A stretch of DNA of 64,000 bases from Sternotherus odoratus. Taxonomy: Eukaryota; Chordata; Testudines; Kinosternidae. How positions within the stretch are numbered: the stretch's first letter is position 1; the number at the start of each line of letters is the position of its first letter. This document shows, in pieces, positions 19,535 through 30,847 of this stretch. The stretch spans positions 291,821,041-291,885,040 of the forward strand of contig JAVMKO010000001.1 in NCBI GenBank assembly GCA_032164245.1. The letters run 5' to 3'. A program made the translations under genes and the position numbers. The notes beneath the pieces were generated by a model. The model worked only from the letters and a program-made list of their open reading frames with translations. It was not told the origin of the DNA and did not search any database.

Positions 19535-20080
19535 CTATCACAAAGGCAGGCTTACCTGGGTGGCCAGATGTACTGGAGTACCCAAGGGGACTGTCTGTGA
19601 TTCCATGTTCAGGCTGTTGTGCTTGTGGAATTCACTCTTGATACTTAGATGGTGAAATCTAAGTCTAGACTTCACAGCCAGCTTGGGGTTTGTGCCCTGC
19701 TTCTTAACAGGAGCATCGGCATCAGGGCAGACTGAGCGTGAGCCACTCCCGGAGCCACTGTCCAGAGACGCATCCTGATCACAGAGTATCGACTTCATTG
19801 GTAGAGCCCTTGACCTCTGTCCTCCCACAGACTCGCTGCAAATTTACATGCATTCTTTCCTGGAATTGCTTATTGCGGAAGGGAGGAAATGGGATGCCTT
19901 GAGCCACAGACAACAAAGCACGGATACTTAATGACTACAGAGAGAATACAATAGGGAAAGGGGGATCCTCTTATTAACTTCCTATTGTCCAAGTCCAGGG
20001 TTATCTAATAACAATATCTAGCTCTTGTATTGCATGATGCATTGGTGGATCTTGAAGCTTTTTTAAAAAGAAGGCCACAC
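19535..20080. other. Unassigned sequence
   Basis: No repeat or gene recognised. A 96-codon minus frame at 19,538-19,828 has no domain. Confidence 0.35.
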
Positions 20081-20084
20081 TATC

Positions 20085-20350
20085 ATTTTACCAATGGGAA
20101 ACTGAGGCACAGAGCAATAGAACCATAGGATTAGAAGGGACCGCAAGGGTCTTCTGGTCTAACCTCCTGCCCAGATACAGGATTTGTTGTGTCTAAACCA
20201 TGCAAGACAAGTAACTATCCAGCCTCCTTTTGAAAACCTGCAGTGAAGAAGCTTCAGCAAGTGAATTTAACCAAGCTCACCCAGCAGCAGAGTCAGGAAT
20301 AGAACCCAGGTCTCCTGTGTGATGCTTGAGGGCTCTGTCCACTGAGCAAT
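20085..20350 (-). repeat. MIR-type SINE, split by a CR1 tail
   Basis: Reverse MIR: CAATGGGAAACTGAGGCACA at the left and AGGAATAGAACCCAGGTCTC at the right, separated by the CR1 fragment at 20,118-20,262. The MIR insertion is therefore the older event. Confidence 0.75.
20118..20262 (-). mobile_element. CR1 LINE 3' end
   Basis: Minus-strand CR1 tail: AACCATAGGATTAGAAGGGA, then TCTAACCTCCTGCCCAGATA and CCAGCCTCCTTTTGAAAACC. Confidence 0.75.
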
Positions 20351-20359
20351 ACTGTCTCC

Positions 20360-20930
20360 TGCTGCAATTGTTCATCCAGTACAGTCAAAACAAAGAAACT
20401 AAACTTGATTCAGGAGTCCTTAGTGCTTGAGGAGCTTTATAAATAGTAGCTGGCTATTGTCAATGAAACCAGCAAGGAAATGTATGTTCTCCCACATTCG
20501 AAGAACAATACAAACTTTTTAGAGGCTGTATTTACCGGAAATGCCAAATTTAAGTGCATCAGAATCTGTTTTCCCATGCAATCCTATTTGTACAGCTGGG
20601 TTGAGGGTGGAGGCTGAGGGAGGGCAAAATAATTCTTTAAATCTAATATCAAGCCTAAAGTGGTGGATGAATTCTAGAAAATAGTAATGTGCCAGACTAT
20701 GTGTGTAGTTCACTCCAGTGGGTATGACCCGAACACCTGCATTACAATGCCATCCAAATACAGCTGGTTGTAAATTTCAACTAACCTGCGTGCTGTAGGG
20801 TTTTGTCAACCTTTATTTAAAAGTGACCAGGAAAGGAAAATAAAATTGGGTTCTCATTTTCTGCTTCTTTTGATTATATAAGGAAGTCTTGACTTTATTA
20901 ATAGAAGCAGCTTATTTTCTGATCTAAGGT
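20360..20930. other. Unassigned sequence
   Basis: AT-rich; nothing recognised. Confidence 0.35.
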
Positions 20931-20934
20931 ACTT

Positions 20935-21165
20935 TAGTGGGCCCCTCTTCCTGTAGTGTTGGAGGACCTCACAACCTTTTAAAGTGTTTATCCTGGCGAC
21001 ACCCTTACGAGATACACAAGTGCTCTGATCTCCAGGTACAGATGGGGACCTGCTGCCCAGAAAGATTGTGAGTTGCCTGAGTCACATAGGAAGTCTATGG
21101 TAGAGCAGGGAATTGAACTGAGGTCTTGCAGTGCTGGCCTAGTATCCTACTCACTGGACCATCCT
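20935..21165 (-). repeat. MIR-type SINE
   Basis: The reverse orientation shows GGTACAGATGGGGACCTGC, GAGTCACATAGGAAGTCTAT, GGGAATTGAACTGAGGTCTT and CTCACTGGACCATCCTT in MIR order. Confidence 0.7.
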
Positions 21166-21802
21166 TCCTTTTTTTATATCATTTTCGTTTCCTTATATCA
21201 GGAATATTGACTTTTGTCTTCCCTATATCCACTTGTGGTCTCCTTGGGAGAGCGGAGATCTATGTGGAACTTTCTTGGGCCTTAGCTGTAGCAGCAAAGC
21301 AAGCAGTTGAATTTTTAACGGAGACATGCTCTCCTTATGGGGCCAAGCGTTTGAGTAAAAATGGAGGTGAAGCAAAATAGCAAAGACATTTAAACAGGCT
21401 GACTAAAGTATCCCTTCCCTTCTCAGGTTTCACTCCTTTAGTACTTGTCATAAACCTCCTAGTTTTCTAGTCATCCATAGAACTATCCAGGAAAAAAACA
21501 GGGAAGATAAGACTTGAAGATCTAATATTTAAAAAAAAGAAACCCAAGCAGATTTGTATTTTTTTGAGGGGAAGGGAGACAACTCTACGCTACAGACTGT
21601 CTTTATACAGCAAAAAACGGCCACAAACTCCAAAGAACCGTATCCCCATTTGCAGGTCACCTACTTGCCCAGCTAATCTCGCACCGCTGGTGTGATTCTG
21701 CTGCTGTCAGCGTAAGTGCAGGGTGTGCTCTGTAGAACTGAAACCACCTTTTGAGAACCAACCCGAGCTCCCCTCTAAGAATGGATTGAGAATTTCCAGT
21801 AT

Positions 21803-21845
21803 TGTGTGTGTGTGTGTGTGTGTGTGTCTGTCTGTCTGTCTGTTT
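21803..21845 (+). repeat. (TG)n(TCTG)n microsatellite
   Basis: Twelve or so TG units followed by four TCTG units, without interruption. Likely polymorphic. Confidence 0.95.
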
Positions 21846-21984
21846 CTGGGTTATTTTTCTGCATCTTCTGTATCCTAGACATTTAACCGGTTTGGCTGGT
21901 CTAATGGCACAATCCCCATCTAATCAAGAAAGCAGAAGCTGAGGGACATCTACATCACAATTCAACAGCTCCTTAGCCCGAGTC

Positions 21985-22145
21985 AGCTGCCATGGGCCAG
22001 TAACTGCAGCCTAGACCTATTCATAGTCTCTGTGCGCCCCAGTTCCCCATCTGTGCTTTGGGGACAATAGCGCTGCCCTACCTCACAGAGGTGTTGTGAG
22101 AATAAATACACTGACAAGTGTGAGGAGCCCAGATACTATGATAAT
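21985..22145 (+). repeat. MIR-type SINE
   Basis: Forward MIR core: CCAGTTCCCCATCTGTGCTT, GGACAATAGCGCTGCCCTAC and CAGAGGTGTTGTGAGAATAA, with a tail GAGCCCAGATACTATGATAA. Confidence 0.85.
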
Positions 22146-22444
22146 GGAGACCCTGTAAGTACGCTAGGTAGCTGCTACCCCTAGGGGAGTTTGGCCAATG
22201 GGGAGAGCTGGTTGGGAAATCCTGGGTTTGCCCCCTTGAAAAATGTTGATGAAAATGTGGGGGGTTTGTCTTCCCCTCCCTCCCCATCACACTCGGTCTC
22301 TGAACCCTTTTGTGAAATGGGTGGGTGGCTTTGGACAAATCTCACGTAGCCTGGTTTTCCAGAGGTGCTGACTGCTCCCAGCTCCCCCTGAAGCTCATGG
22401 GAGATGTGGATAATCGGAACCTTTGAGAAGTTCATTGATTTCCA

Positions 22445-22565
22445 GTGTCCATTCCACCCTGTGTCAAACGGGCATAGTGACGCTCTCCTCCCTGAGCTGT
22501 GGTGTTGTGAAGTTGGATTATTTGGCTGATGTTTGTAAAGATCTTTGGAGATAAAAGGGACTTCT
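22445..22565 (+). repeat. MIR-like SINE fragment
   Basis: A weaker forward MIR pattern: TGTGTCAAACGGGCATAGTG, then GTTGTGAAGTTGGATTA and GTAAAGATCTTTGGAGATAA. Confidence 0.5.
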
Positions 22566-22679
22566 TAATGGCCATAAAGGAGCAGCTGGTCCCCACATAA
22601 AATAAACATTCCCCTTTGGGTGTTGAAGAGATGATCTTTTGTTGTTATTCCATTTCTACTTCAACTGCCAAGCTGTGAC

Positions 22680-23420
22680 CAGTAAAGGAAATAGGGACAA
22701 CAGAAAAAGAAAAGTCTCTAGACTTTCTCCAATTTACTCACATCTTTCCTCAAGCGGGGCACCCAGAATTGGACACATTACATCAGCCGAGGCCTCACCA
22801 GTGCCGAATAGAGTGAAACAATTACCTGCCATGTTTTACATATGACGCTTCTGTTAATATGCCCAAAAATGATATTATCCTTATTCACAACTGCATCACA
22901 TTGTCTCGTATTCAATTTGTGATCCACTATAACTCTCAGATCCTTTTCAGCTGTGCTACCACCTAGCCGGTTATTCCCCATTCTGTAGTTGTGCATTTGA
23001 TGTTTTTTCCTTCCTCAGTGCTGTGCTTTAGAATCATAGAATATCAGGGTCGGAAGGGACCTCTGGAGGTCATCTAGTCCAACCCCCTGCTCAAAGCAGG
23101 ACTAACCCCAACTAAATCATCCCAGCCAGGGCTTTGTCGAACCTGAACTTAAAAACCACTAAGGAAAGAGAATCCACCACTTACCTAGGTAACCCATTCC
23201 AGAGCTTCACCACCCTCCTAGCCCGCCTTTGCATTTATCTTTATTGAATTTCATCTTGTTGATTTCAGGCAAATTCTTCAATTTGTCAAAGTCATTTTGA
23301 ATTCTAATCCTGTCCTCCCAAGTGCTTGCAACTCCTCTCTCTGCGTGTGTCCCAAATTTTATAAGCATATTCTCCATTCCATTATCTGAGTTATTGAAGA
23401 AATATTGAAATGATATGATG
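22680..23420 (-). mobile_element. CR1 ORF2 fragment, split by a second CR1
   Basis: The minus strand encodes the middle of CR1 ORF2. The parts 22,680-23,032 and 23,226-23,420 are continuous in the consensus: CCACTATAACTCTCAGATCC and TCCAATTTACTCACATCTTT on the left, TATCTTTATTGAATTTCATC and TCAAAGTCATTTTGAATTCT on the right. A CR1 tail of another subfamily lies between them. Confidence 0.85.
23033..23225 (-). mobile_element. CR1 3' end inserted in an older CR1
   Basis: Minus-strand tail of the subfamily also present at 9,690: ATCATAGAATATCAGGGTCG, TCTAGTCCAACCCCCTGCTC and AGAGAATCCACCACTTACCT. It is truncated about 190 bp from its 3' end. Confidence 0.9.
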
Positions 23421-23499
23421 AGTGTGGTACAACTATATCATAATCATCATGTTCTTACCTTGGACTCACCCCACCTGTCTGTATCCACCGGTTGCCCCA

Positions 23500-23720
23500 T
23501 CTTCTTATACTTGGATTGTAAACTCTTTGGGGTAGAGTCTGTCTTTTGAGAGGCAAGAGGAGAGCAACAATAGGGCCCAGGGCCCAGAGTGTAGTCTCTG
23601 TACCTTACACACATCTATGAGGTCCACTTTATAGATGGAGCACTTTGGCCCAGAGAGATTAAGTGTCTTGCCCAAAGACCTACAAGGGCCTGTGGTAAAG
23701 TCAGAAACAGAATTTCCCTA
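23500..23720. repeat. MIR-type SINE pieces
   Basis: Plus-strand tail at 23,510-23,550 (TTGGATTGTAAACTCTTTGG) followed by a minus-strand core at 23,620-23,710 (CACTTTATAGATGGAGCACT, AGATTAAGTGTCTTGCCCAA). Confidence 0.6.
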
Positions 23721-23739
23721 CTTTTCAGTGGCCTCTAAA

Positions 23740-25090
23740 GAGGGGATACTCTTTGTATGACAGCATCACCGTGTATAATGTCTACTAGGGTGCACCTTTG
23801 CTACAGCCAAGATCTGAGGTGTGTTGGAGTCTGAGGCCTGAGCCAAAACCTCTCGGTGTTATTCAGAGGTCGAATCTGGACCCGGTGATGCTAGCCATGA
23901 ACATCGAGGTTCTATGTAGCTGATTTACAGGAGTGATTATTTCTGGCTTTCCAAAAGTGCAGCAGGCGTCTCAATGGAAACCAAGAAGGACGTGGTCTGT
24001 GTCCTGGCGCTCTTGCGGCCTCGGTTTGGACACAAGAGAGGGTCATTAACAAACACAGGATGGGACAAGGGTTACACTGATCAGGCCGGCACGGTTTCCT
24101 CAGCAGACTGGGCCATGTGGTGGTTCAGATAAGTTAGATTTATTATTAACTTCTGGTGGGCGACATGTCCCTGCTGACTGTTTTGGAGGGATTTCAGTTT
24201 ACAAGAGCTTGGGAGGAGGGCGTTTCAGGGACAGGGGTCACGGTGGGAACAGGAACTAGGCCTGATTTTCAGAACTGTTGAGCGTTCGGGAGAATTCCTG
24301 CTCAAGCCAGTGAGAGCCGCAGGTGTTCAGCCCCTCTGAAAATCACACCCACCGCGGCAGGAGAAATAGGGGGCACGGGGGAGGAGGGGATCAGAGGAGG
24401 CGGGGATGAGAACAGAGACAACGCTGGGGATCCAAGTCTGGCCCTAAACTGTGTTCGATGCTGATCCTAAATTTGAGATTTTAGCTCCTGTTTGCTGGGC
24501 ACAATGATTCCTCTCAGCCGCTCACACTGAGCTATTCAGACTGGAGAGAAAGAACTTTGCTGGGCAAAATTACAGTGGGTGTCTGTTGTGTGAACTGCGC
24601 TGGACAGCATCTAGCAGTAAACAGCAGCAAGGTCTCCGTGCGCCGTTCCAGTAGGGAGTGGGCAGGGCGGGCTGCCAAGAAGAGCGAAAGAGAGTGGCAT
24701 TTTTACAGGGCTGCATAACTAGGTCAATAACTGGCATTGCTATGTCCCTGCGGAGGGACGGTGCCAGCGAGGGCTTGTAGCAGACAGTGTTAAGCAGCTT
24801 AATCCAGTTCAAAGTTAAGCACATTTTTACTGCAAAAGAGCAGCTCTTGACCAACCTCCTGACAGCTTGCAAAGCCCTCTGCAGCAGGGCCTCCTGCCAA
24901 AGTCAGCAGAAGTTCTGCATGTCAGGGACCCGTAGGGTTGGGACCATATTTTGTTTCTTCATTTAAATACACAGGGCCACGTCCTCCGCTGGTTTAAATC
25001 GGTGTCACTCCAGTGAAGTGCATGAAATGACTTTGATTTCTGTCAGCAGAGGATCTGGCTTTTGAAGGACTTGGGAAAGGCTTAACGGAG
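23740..25090. other. Mostly unassigned sequence
   Basis: No gene seen. At 24,960-25,060 a GGTTTAAATCGGTGTCACTC ... GAGGATCTGGC pattern matches a widely dispersed amniote repeat that I cannot name. The 100-codon minus frame at 24,570-24,872 has no domain. Confidence 0.35.
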
Positions 25091-25246
25091 ACAGCAACAG
25101 AGCTCAGGGCTTACAGCAGGGGATACGGGACTAGGAGTCCTGGGTTCTTTTCCGGGCCGCGATACTGACTTGCCGGGTGGTCTCAGGCAAGCCACGTCTG
25201 TGTGCCTCCATTTTCAAAGTGGAGATGGTGATGTTTAGCTACCATA

Positions 25247-25587
25247 CAGTAAAACCTCGATTTAACGGACTAATTCGGGCGAGGGGGTGTCCGTTAAATC
25301 AGAAAGTCCGTTATTTAATAATAATAATAAAAAAAACGAGCTGTTGGAGCAGCAGCCCACCCACCACAGGGCCAGGGCGGCAGCTCCGCAGCCCGCCTGC
25401 TGCTGGGACCCGGGCGGCAGCCAGGACCCGTCAGCCAGCCCGCCCGCTGGCGGGACTCGGGCGGGAGCCAGGAGCCGGCAGCAAGCCCTCGACAAATGGA
25501 TTTCGGATGCATCAGACTTGCTTAGAAATTTTGTCCGTTGCATCCGAAGTCCGTTAAATCGAGGTCCGTTAAATCGAGGGTTTACTG
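25247..25587 (-). mobile_element. TcMar-Tigger-like non-autonomous transposon
   Basis: The ends are CAGTAAAACCTCGATTTAAC and, reverse-complemented, CAGTAAACCCTCGATTTAAC, flanked by TA (25,245-25,246 and 25,588-25,589). It is 341 bp, opposite in orientation to 1,564-2,093, and carries a shorter GC-rich core. Open frames on both strands are shadows. Confidence 0.92.
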
Positions 25588-25663
25588 TACAATGATCTTG
25601 GCTGCATCTAATGACTGTTTGCAGAGCTCTTTGGGATCACAAGATGAGAGCAAAGTATTTATT

Positions 25664-25679
25664 ATTATTATTATTATTA
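25664..25679 (+). repeat. (ATT)n microsatellite at MIR tail
   Basis: Five to six ATT units at the 3' end of the SINE. Confidence 0.8.
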
Positions 25680-25872
25680 CATGTTAACATTGTTTACTAC
25701 GTTTCTGAATAATAGTCCCAGGAGGTTGGAGAATTAGAAGCTACTCAGGAAGAGAGGTTTGTTTCCACTCAATTTAGTAAGAAAACACAAGTGGTATTTT
25801 CTGTTTTCATTGAGAATTCAATTGAGAATTCAACGTAGCAGCCACGAAGCTTTTATCCATCCCTAGGGAAGC

Positions 25873-25889
25873 GGGGGGGGGGGGGGGGG
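25873..25889 (+). repeat. G17 homopolymer
   Basis: A 17-base G run, followed by further G-rich sequence. Read length here may be uncertain. Confidence 0.9.
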
Positions 25890-25894
25890 AGGGG

Positions 25895-26065
25895 ACAGGG
25901 GGGGAGAACATGGGCTTGGCTGAGTAGACTCGTAATTCTGTGCATTGTAAGGCTTTGGGGCAGGGACTGTGGGTTTTGTTCAATGTTTGTACAGCACCTA
26001 GTTCAGTGAGACCCTGGTCCACAAGCGTGACTGCTAGATGCTACTGCAACACAAATAATAACACT
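25895..26065 (+). repeat. Amniote MIR-type SINE tail
   Basis: CATTGTAAGGCTTTGGGGCA, GTTTGTACAGCACCTAGTTC, then a GCTACTGCAACACAAATAAT tail. The same tail is at 39,180-39,300. Confidence 0.75.
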
Positions 26066-26069
26066 GCAG

Positions 26070-27295
26070 CAAACGCTTATTGTCCCATGGCCTTTACGAG
26101 GCTGATAACAATCGCGGAGGGAAGTTAGGGGTCCCTGGGCCCAGCTGGCCACTGCCTCATTCCGCTCATTACCCGGCACATAAAAGGAAAACCACATGTT
26201 CTGCAACTGTAAATCGCTGCTATTTTTGCTCTTCTGCAGAATCTACGCCGTCACTTGATCGCATGCAAGGGATGGGGGCAGGAAGGTATGTACAGGGTCT
26301 GATTCCCCCTCCCCCCACTGACTCCAGCACCATGAGTGAAAGGGGGGCAAGGTCCATTGTGAGCAGCGTTTTTTCTTCTCCTGTTTTTGGCCTTCCTGCT
26401 GTGCTCATTTCTCTCTCCCAGTCTAAACAGACCTGTAGACTCTTGACTTGTTGACTCAGCCTGTCAGGAAACGATCCACAGGGCAAGGAGAGGTCACTTC
26501 CCCAGACCCTGTTGTCCAGTAGGAGCCCTCTCGCCTGGGGACTGGCCAGGAGCAGACACTTCCAGGCAGAAGAGAGGGTGTTTCCCAGTCTGCCTTTGCT
26601 CAGTGGCAGAGAATTCCCTTCCCCATCCTCTAACCTTCCAGGCAGGGGAAGAGTCCCGCCCCACCCGCCCACAAGCATCCTGTTGACGTGTGTAAGCAGG
26701 TTTGTGCAGTAGACTTTAGAGGAATGCAGGATTTTGGAGGTGGGGAGGGAAGAGAGTTGATGTCAGTTACAGGCAGTTAAAGGAGAGGGTCGAGCAGGTT
26801 GGAAGCCTGAGACGACGTCGTTGCATTGGGTGAAAATGAGGGAGGAAGGGCGTGGGGGCTCACAAACTGGGAAAGGGGGTGGAATAATCCAGGGTTAAAT
26901 ACTCGTCCATCGCAATCTCCTTTCTCGGTCTGGTCTCTTTATCTGCTTGGATTCTGCAAGCCCGTTCGGGCAGGGACCCCTAGCTCTAGTTCTCAGTTCC
27001 ACCTTGGCAAGGGGTCCATCCTTTATGCTGTCCTTGTGTCCCCCTGGAGTTTGGAGCATGGTCCCCAGGGCTGTCTGAGATCGCCTTTGTTTGAATGGCT
27101 AACTCCGAGATCCCTCCTTAGCCATCCTCACATCTGTCCCGTGTTCCCCTCGGGGTGCTGGGTGTGTCACTCGGCAGAGAGGTGGGCTGGACGCTTATGG
27201 AGCCTGCAGTCCAGGATTTTAACTGCAGCACATGCCTGGGCATGGGTGTAAATGACAACACGGGGTGCGAGTAGGACCCACCCCCAACTCAGGGT
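26070..27295. other. Unassigned sequence
   Basis: Moderate GC, many 60-150-codon frames on both strands, none with a recognisable domain or exon boundary pair. Confidence 0.35.
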
Positions 27296-27299
27296 GAGG

Positions 27300-27440
27300 T
27301 GCTGGCCCCCTCGAGCAGTGGGGGCCATATGTAGAGGTTGATGGGGTGGCTACAGCAGAGTTAGCTCTCTTAGCTTCGGTGGTATCCCCGGCTTTTAGAT
27401 CCAGATGTCCCAGGTTTGGTCCTTGGTGCCGATGGTTCAC
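27300..27440 (+). repeat. Possible tRNA-derived SINE
   Basis: A weak B-box-like GGTTTGGTCC at 27,412-27,421 after a GAGTTAGCTCTCTTAGC stretch; family unknown. Confidence 0.3.
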
Positions 27441-27663
27441 CTGGAGTATCGTGCTGCCTGGGCAGGAATCTGAGCTGGCTAGAGAAAGTGGCCATTTGCG
27501 ACTGGGGTGGAGCGACCCCTCTGGGGGCCAGCGGGTTGCTTAGTCTGAGTACGTGTTCAGTCTCTCCGATGAGGGAGCAGAGCTGGAGTGAGAAGCTCAG
27601 CAGAGCTTGCTCAGCCTCCCCTGCAGATTTCGGCTGCAGCTGGGATACACCGGCATGGGACAC

Positions 27664-27736
27664 ACACAGAATGAGGCGCATGCTCTGCATGGGACACACC
27701 GGCCTCTGTCACACAGAATGAGGCGCATGCTCTGCA
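27664..27736 (+). repeat. 47-bp local tandem duplication
   Basis: The 26-bp stretch at 27,664-27,689 (starting ACACAGAATGAGGCGC) is repeated exactly at 27,711-27,736. The intervening CACACCGGC resembles sequence just upstream, so the unit is about 47 bp. Confidence 0.85.
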
Positions 27737-28002
27737 AGGTGACACACCATACTGTGGTAACGCGGCTCAGGCCCAGCGGTCACCCCTCCCCTCTAGTACC
27801 CACTCCCGTTTGTCCACTGACCCTTTCCTGCTGCCCTCTCCGGCGCTGGTGGGCACTGCCCTTGTTCCCTTCTGTACCTGCACTGGGTGGGTGTCATTGG
27901 GGCCCGCAGTGGAGGGGATCCCAGCACTGAACGGGGCTGTTCACCGGGGCAGCAGCTGTCTCTGGACTGGGCCACACTGGACCACTTCGCTCTGCTGCTG
28001 GT

Positions 28003-28521
28003 TAGGGTTACCAACTTGGTAATATTTAAAAACTGGACACTCCCGCTGGAGTGCCAGAACCTCCTCAGCTCCGCCTCTTCCCCATGAGGCCACACCCCCA
28101 CCCCGCCTCTTCTCCATAGGCCACACCCCCACCCCACCTCTTCCCCTGAGGCCACACCCTGCCTCTTCCCCATGAGGCCACACTCCCACCCGCCTCTTCC
28201 TTGAGGCCCTGCCCCTGTCCCACCTCTTCCCCTGACGCCCTGCCCCATCCACTCCTCTTCTCCCCTCCCTCCTGTTGCTTGCTGCTTTTCCCCTCCCCTC
28301 CAGGGTCAGGAGCCAGGGCTGGGAGCTGCAGCCGCCTGACAAAGGTAGGAGGCGGCCCCGGCTGAGTGGGGACTGGAGCAGGTGATAACCTGGCGCATCC
28401 CCGACGCTCCTACTCTCAGTAACTGGACTTTGGGTGTCCAGTCAGTAAATCTGACTAGACACTGTCAGGTCCCCTTTTCAACCGGACTTTCCAGTAGAAA
28501 ACCAGGCAACCGGCCACCCTA
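28003..28521. mobile_element. Non-autonomous hAT transposon with 8-bp TSD
   Basis: The ends are TAGGGTTACCAAC and CCGGCCACCCTA, giving a TAGGGT[TG]... inverted repeat, flanked by the exact 8-bp duplication CTGCTGGT (27,995-28,002 and 28,522-28,529). AACTGGAC motifs recur at both ends. The interior contains a decayed tandem array of about 30-bp units (CATGAGGCCACACCCCCACC variants, 28,083-28,250). No transposase. Related to 6,665-7,045. Confidence 0.88.
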
Positions 28522-28529
28522 CTGCTGGT

Positions 28530-28920
28530 GGATATTTGGGGGCTCAGCAGAGGCCTGTGACGTATGGCTGACATTGCCCTAGTTTGCAAGGGTGCCGCTC
28601 ACGGCGAAGTCGGTGGGAGTTTCGTGCAGGGAGCCAGCGGGGTGCGGGGCCAGTAGTCCGGCTGTCAGGTTCAGTACCAGCCGAATCGTCACTGCGGCTG
28701 GCATTCAGCTCTGCTCACCTGCCCCTGCTCGGGAGGTTTTATTTTGCTGGACAGTTCCCTGGTTCCTTTTGGCAGATATGCTGTGCCCTTCTAGTTCACA
28801 GCAATGCACGTAACATGCTGGAGCGGGGGAATTCTTAAAGACTTGGTGGCCAGTGTTCTGTGCTGGGGTTTCCTCTTTATATCACGAAGCAAACTGTGTT
28901 CAGAGAGTTAGACTGTCACT
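28530..28920. other. Unassigned sequence
   Basis: No repeat or exon recognised. Confidence 0.35.
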
Positions 28921-28924
28921 CATG

Positions 28925-29105
28925 GCTTATCCACACGATACCGCAGTCCGGATTACAGGGGCGTGAATTTGTAGAGCGCTCTGACTGCCCCGTGGAGACC
29001 CTGCTGGCATGAACTGAAAGGTACCTAGTTCACTTTGGTGCAGTCCTGTTTCAAACAGGGCTATGTCAACATGCACTAGGTACAGAATTCCTTGTAAACG
29101 CTCTG
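28925..29105. repeat. MITE-like sequence
   Basis: Motifs TTATCCACACGATACCGCAG and CTATGTCAACATGCACTAGG resemble the ends of the GTCTACACT-type turtle MITEs seen elsewhere; ends not defined. Confidence 0.3.
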
Positions 29106-29109
29106 AAAA

Positions 29110-30390
29110 CTCATTGTGGATGCAGAGAGAGAGTGCCGCGAGGTGGGGGAGGATACAGTGCATTTTCATGCGTAACAAAGAGATTGAATCGCTGCTTTTA
29201 GTGCCAAATGGAACTTGGCTTCATCTCTGCATGCGCCTGCATAAGAAGACAGGTTCACTCAGAAGGATCCCAGTGTACTTAGTATGGACACAGGAATCCT
29301 CTTCCTCGCCCCTGATGTGCAGCTGCCTCTGGGGAGCAACACAGCGCCTGTTCCAATGGCAGCAACGTTGCACAAGAGTTTAGGACAGGAAGTAAAGAAT
29401 ACCTACATTCAACTGAAACTGCAGGGGGATTTTAGGTAGCAGAATGAAAATAAACAGCGGTATAAGAAGAATGTATTAAGTGACAAATCGCTGGGCTTCT
29501 CTCTCCCTCCTGAAATCGAATATTGAACCAGACTTAGTTCAGGGCAATAGAACCTGTGGTGTCTTTCAGCCCGATGGAGTTTTGAATGTGGAGGCAGATG
29601 AGTAAACCCAACCCGTTTGTTTTCCCTTTCTTGGGGCCGTGAGGATGTTCTGTGGGCTCTGGGGCATGTATTAAATGAATTTGTTCTCTGAGGAGCAGTG
29701 ATTCTCCTTATTCGTGTGGCCCTGTAGTTAGCTCTCCAGATCCACTGAATGCAATCTTACAGCTGGGGCTGTTTGTTTATTTTAAGAGCTGCTTTGAGAG
29801 GAAAGCAGGGCTGTATTTGATGGACCCTGCTGGAGCTCGGTGATCAGACATACGGTGCCTTGGCCTCTCTTCCAGCCTGGATGGTGTCCTATCATTCATT
29901 TTTCCGTGCAGTCAGGACACTGATCCCAGACCGCCCTGAGCTCGCGCTAACACTGCTGAGAGCACATTGAAGTATTGGACTCTTACCCCATTATTTGTAA
30001 ATTTGTCTCACTAGAAGGTACACTGTCAATTGACCAGAGTAGGTTCAAAAGTACCTGGGGCGTGCGTGTAGGGATGGCTACAAAACCTAATATTAATAGA
30101 AATGGGTGGGGGTGGGGGGAGCTATATGTCAGTGGGAAAATTTGGTGTGTGTGTTTTGTTTTGTTTGGAAAGAAGAATTCATCTCACTCTCTTGTAATGG
30201 TTGGAAACCCATCACAGCAACCTTAGGGGTTGCCTTAACCACTGAACCATGGGATTCAGCTGCCAGATTTCCCCAGAATGCAGCATGGTAGGCGTGGACA
30301 TACAAACATGGCCGACCTATGGCTGTGTCATGGGGAAGGGAAAAACAAATGTGTGAACAGCACTTCTTGTTATTATTTTACTATGTATAT
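29110..30390. other. Unassigned sequence
   Basis: No gene or clear repeat. Frames up to 106 codons have no domains. Confidence 0.35.
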
Positions 30391-30394
30391 TGTG

Positions 30395-30475
30395 GAAGTG
30401 CCTATAAGCCCCAGTCTTGGGCCAGGAGCCCATTGTGCTAGGCTCTGTACAGACACAAAACATAAAGTCCAAGTG
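30395..30475 (+). repeat. Dispersed GCTAGGCTCTGTACAGACAC-type repeat
   Basis: Part of a family that recurs at 38,365-38,545, 45,495-45,625, 54,790-54,935 and 58,985-59,070 (CCATTGTGCTAGG ... TGTACAGAC ... CAGTCCCTGCCCC ... TTACAATC). Probably an amniote SINE tail. Confidence 0.65.
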
Positions 30476-30787
30476 AGGCGAGTGTCACAAACTGGTTGTA
30501 CTTCAAAGCTGAGATTTTTTCAGATCTGCCTAGTGGACTCCGCTGCTCCAGGCCCATTGATCATAATGAGATTTAGGCATCCATTATCCCTTTGGCAGCT
30601 TTGAAGCTCTCAGCCATAGCATAGGTAGGACCCACTGGTGTGTGTTACAGGTGCTTCTCTTTGCCCAATCCACTGAGGATAGGAGGCTGGTACAGCCCCA
30701 ACTCAGGAGCCTGAGTTTTTAGCTCAATTTGCTACAGCTGGAGCCAGAGCTTGCAGCTCTTGAGGTCACTGGCCGGTCAGCCAACAT

Positions 30788-30847
30788 GTCTCCCCCTACC
30801 AAAGGCCTCTTTCAGCTGCAGGCAGCTGGCCCCCAGCTCTGCCCCCT
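30788..30847 (+). repeat. 60-bp duplicated segment, copy 1
   Basis: Matches 37,936-37,995 with about three mismatches (shared TTTCAGCTGCAGGCAGCTGG). Unclassified; it ends exactly where the CR1 begins. Confidence 0.75.

Larger units (their letters stand above)
25095..25680 (+). repeat. MIR-type SINE, split by a Tigger-like element
   Basis: Forward MIR: GGACTAGGAGTCCTGGGTTC, TCAGGCAAGCCACGTCTGTG and TTTTCAAAGTGGAGATGGTG before the insertion; GCAGAGCTCTTTGGGATCAC and an ATTATT tail after it. Removing 25,247-25,587 and one TA restores a continuous MIR. Confidence 0.85.
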
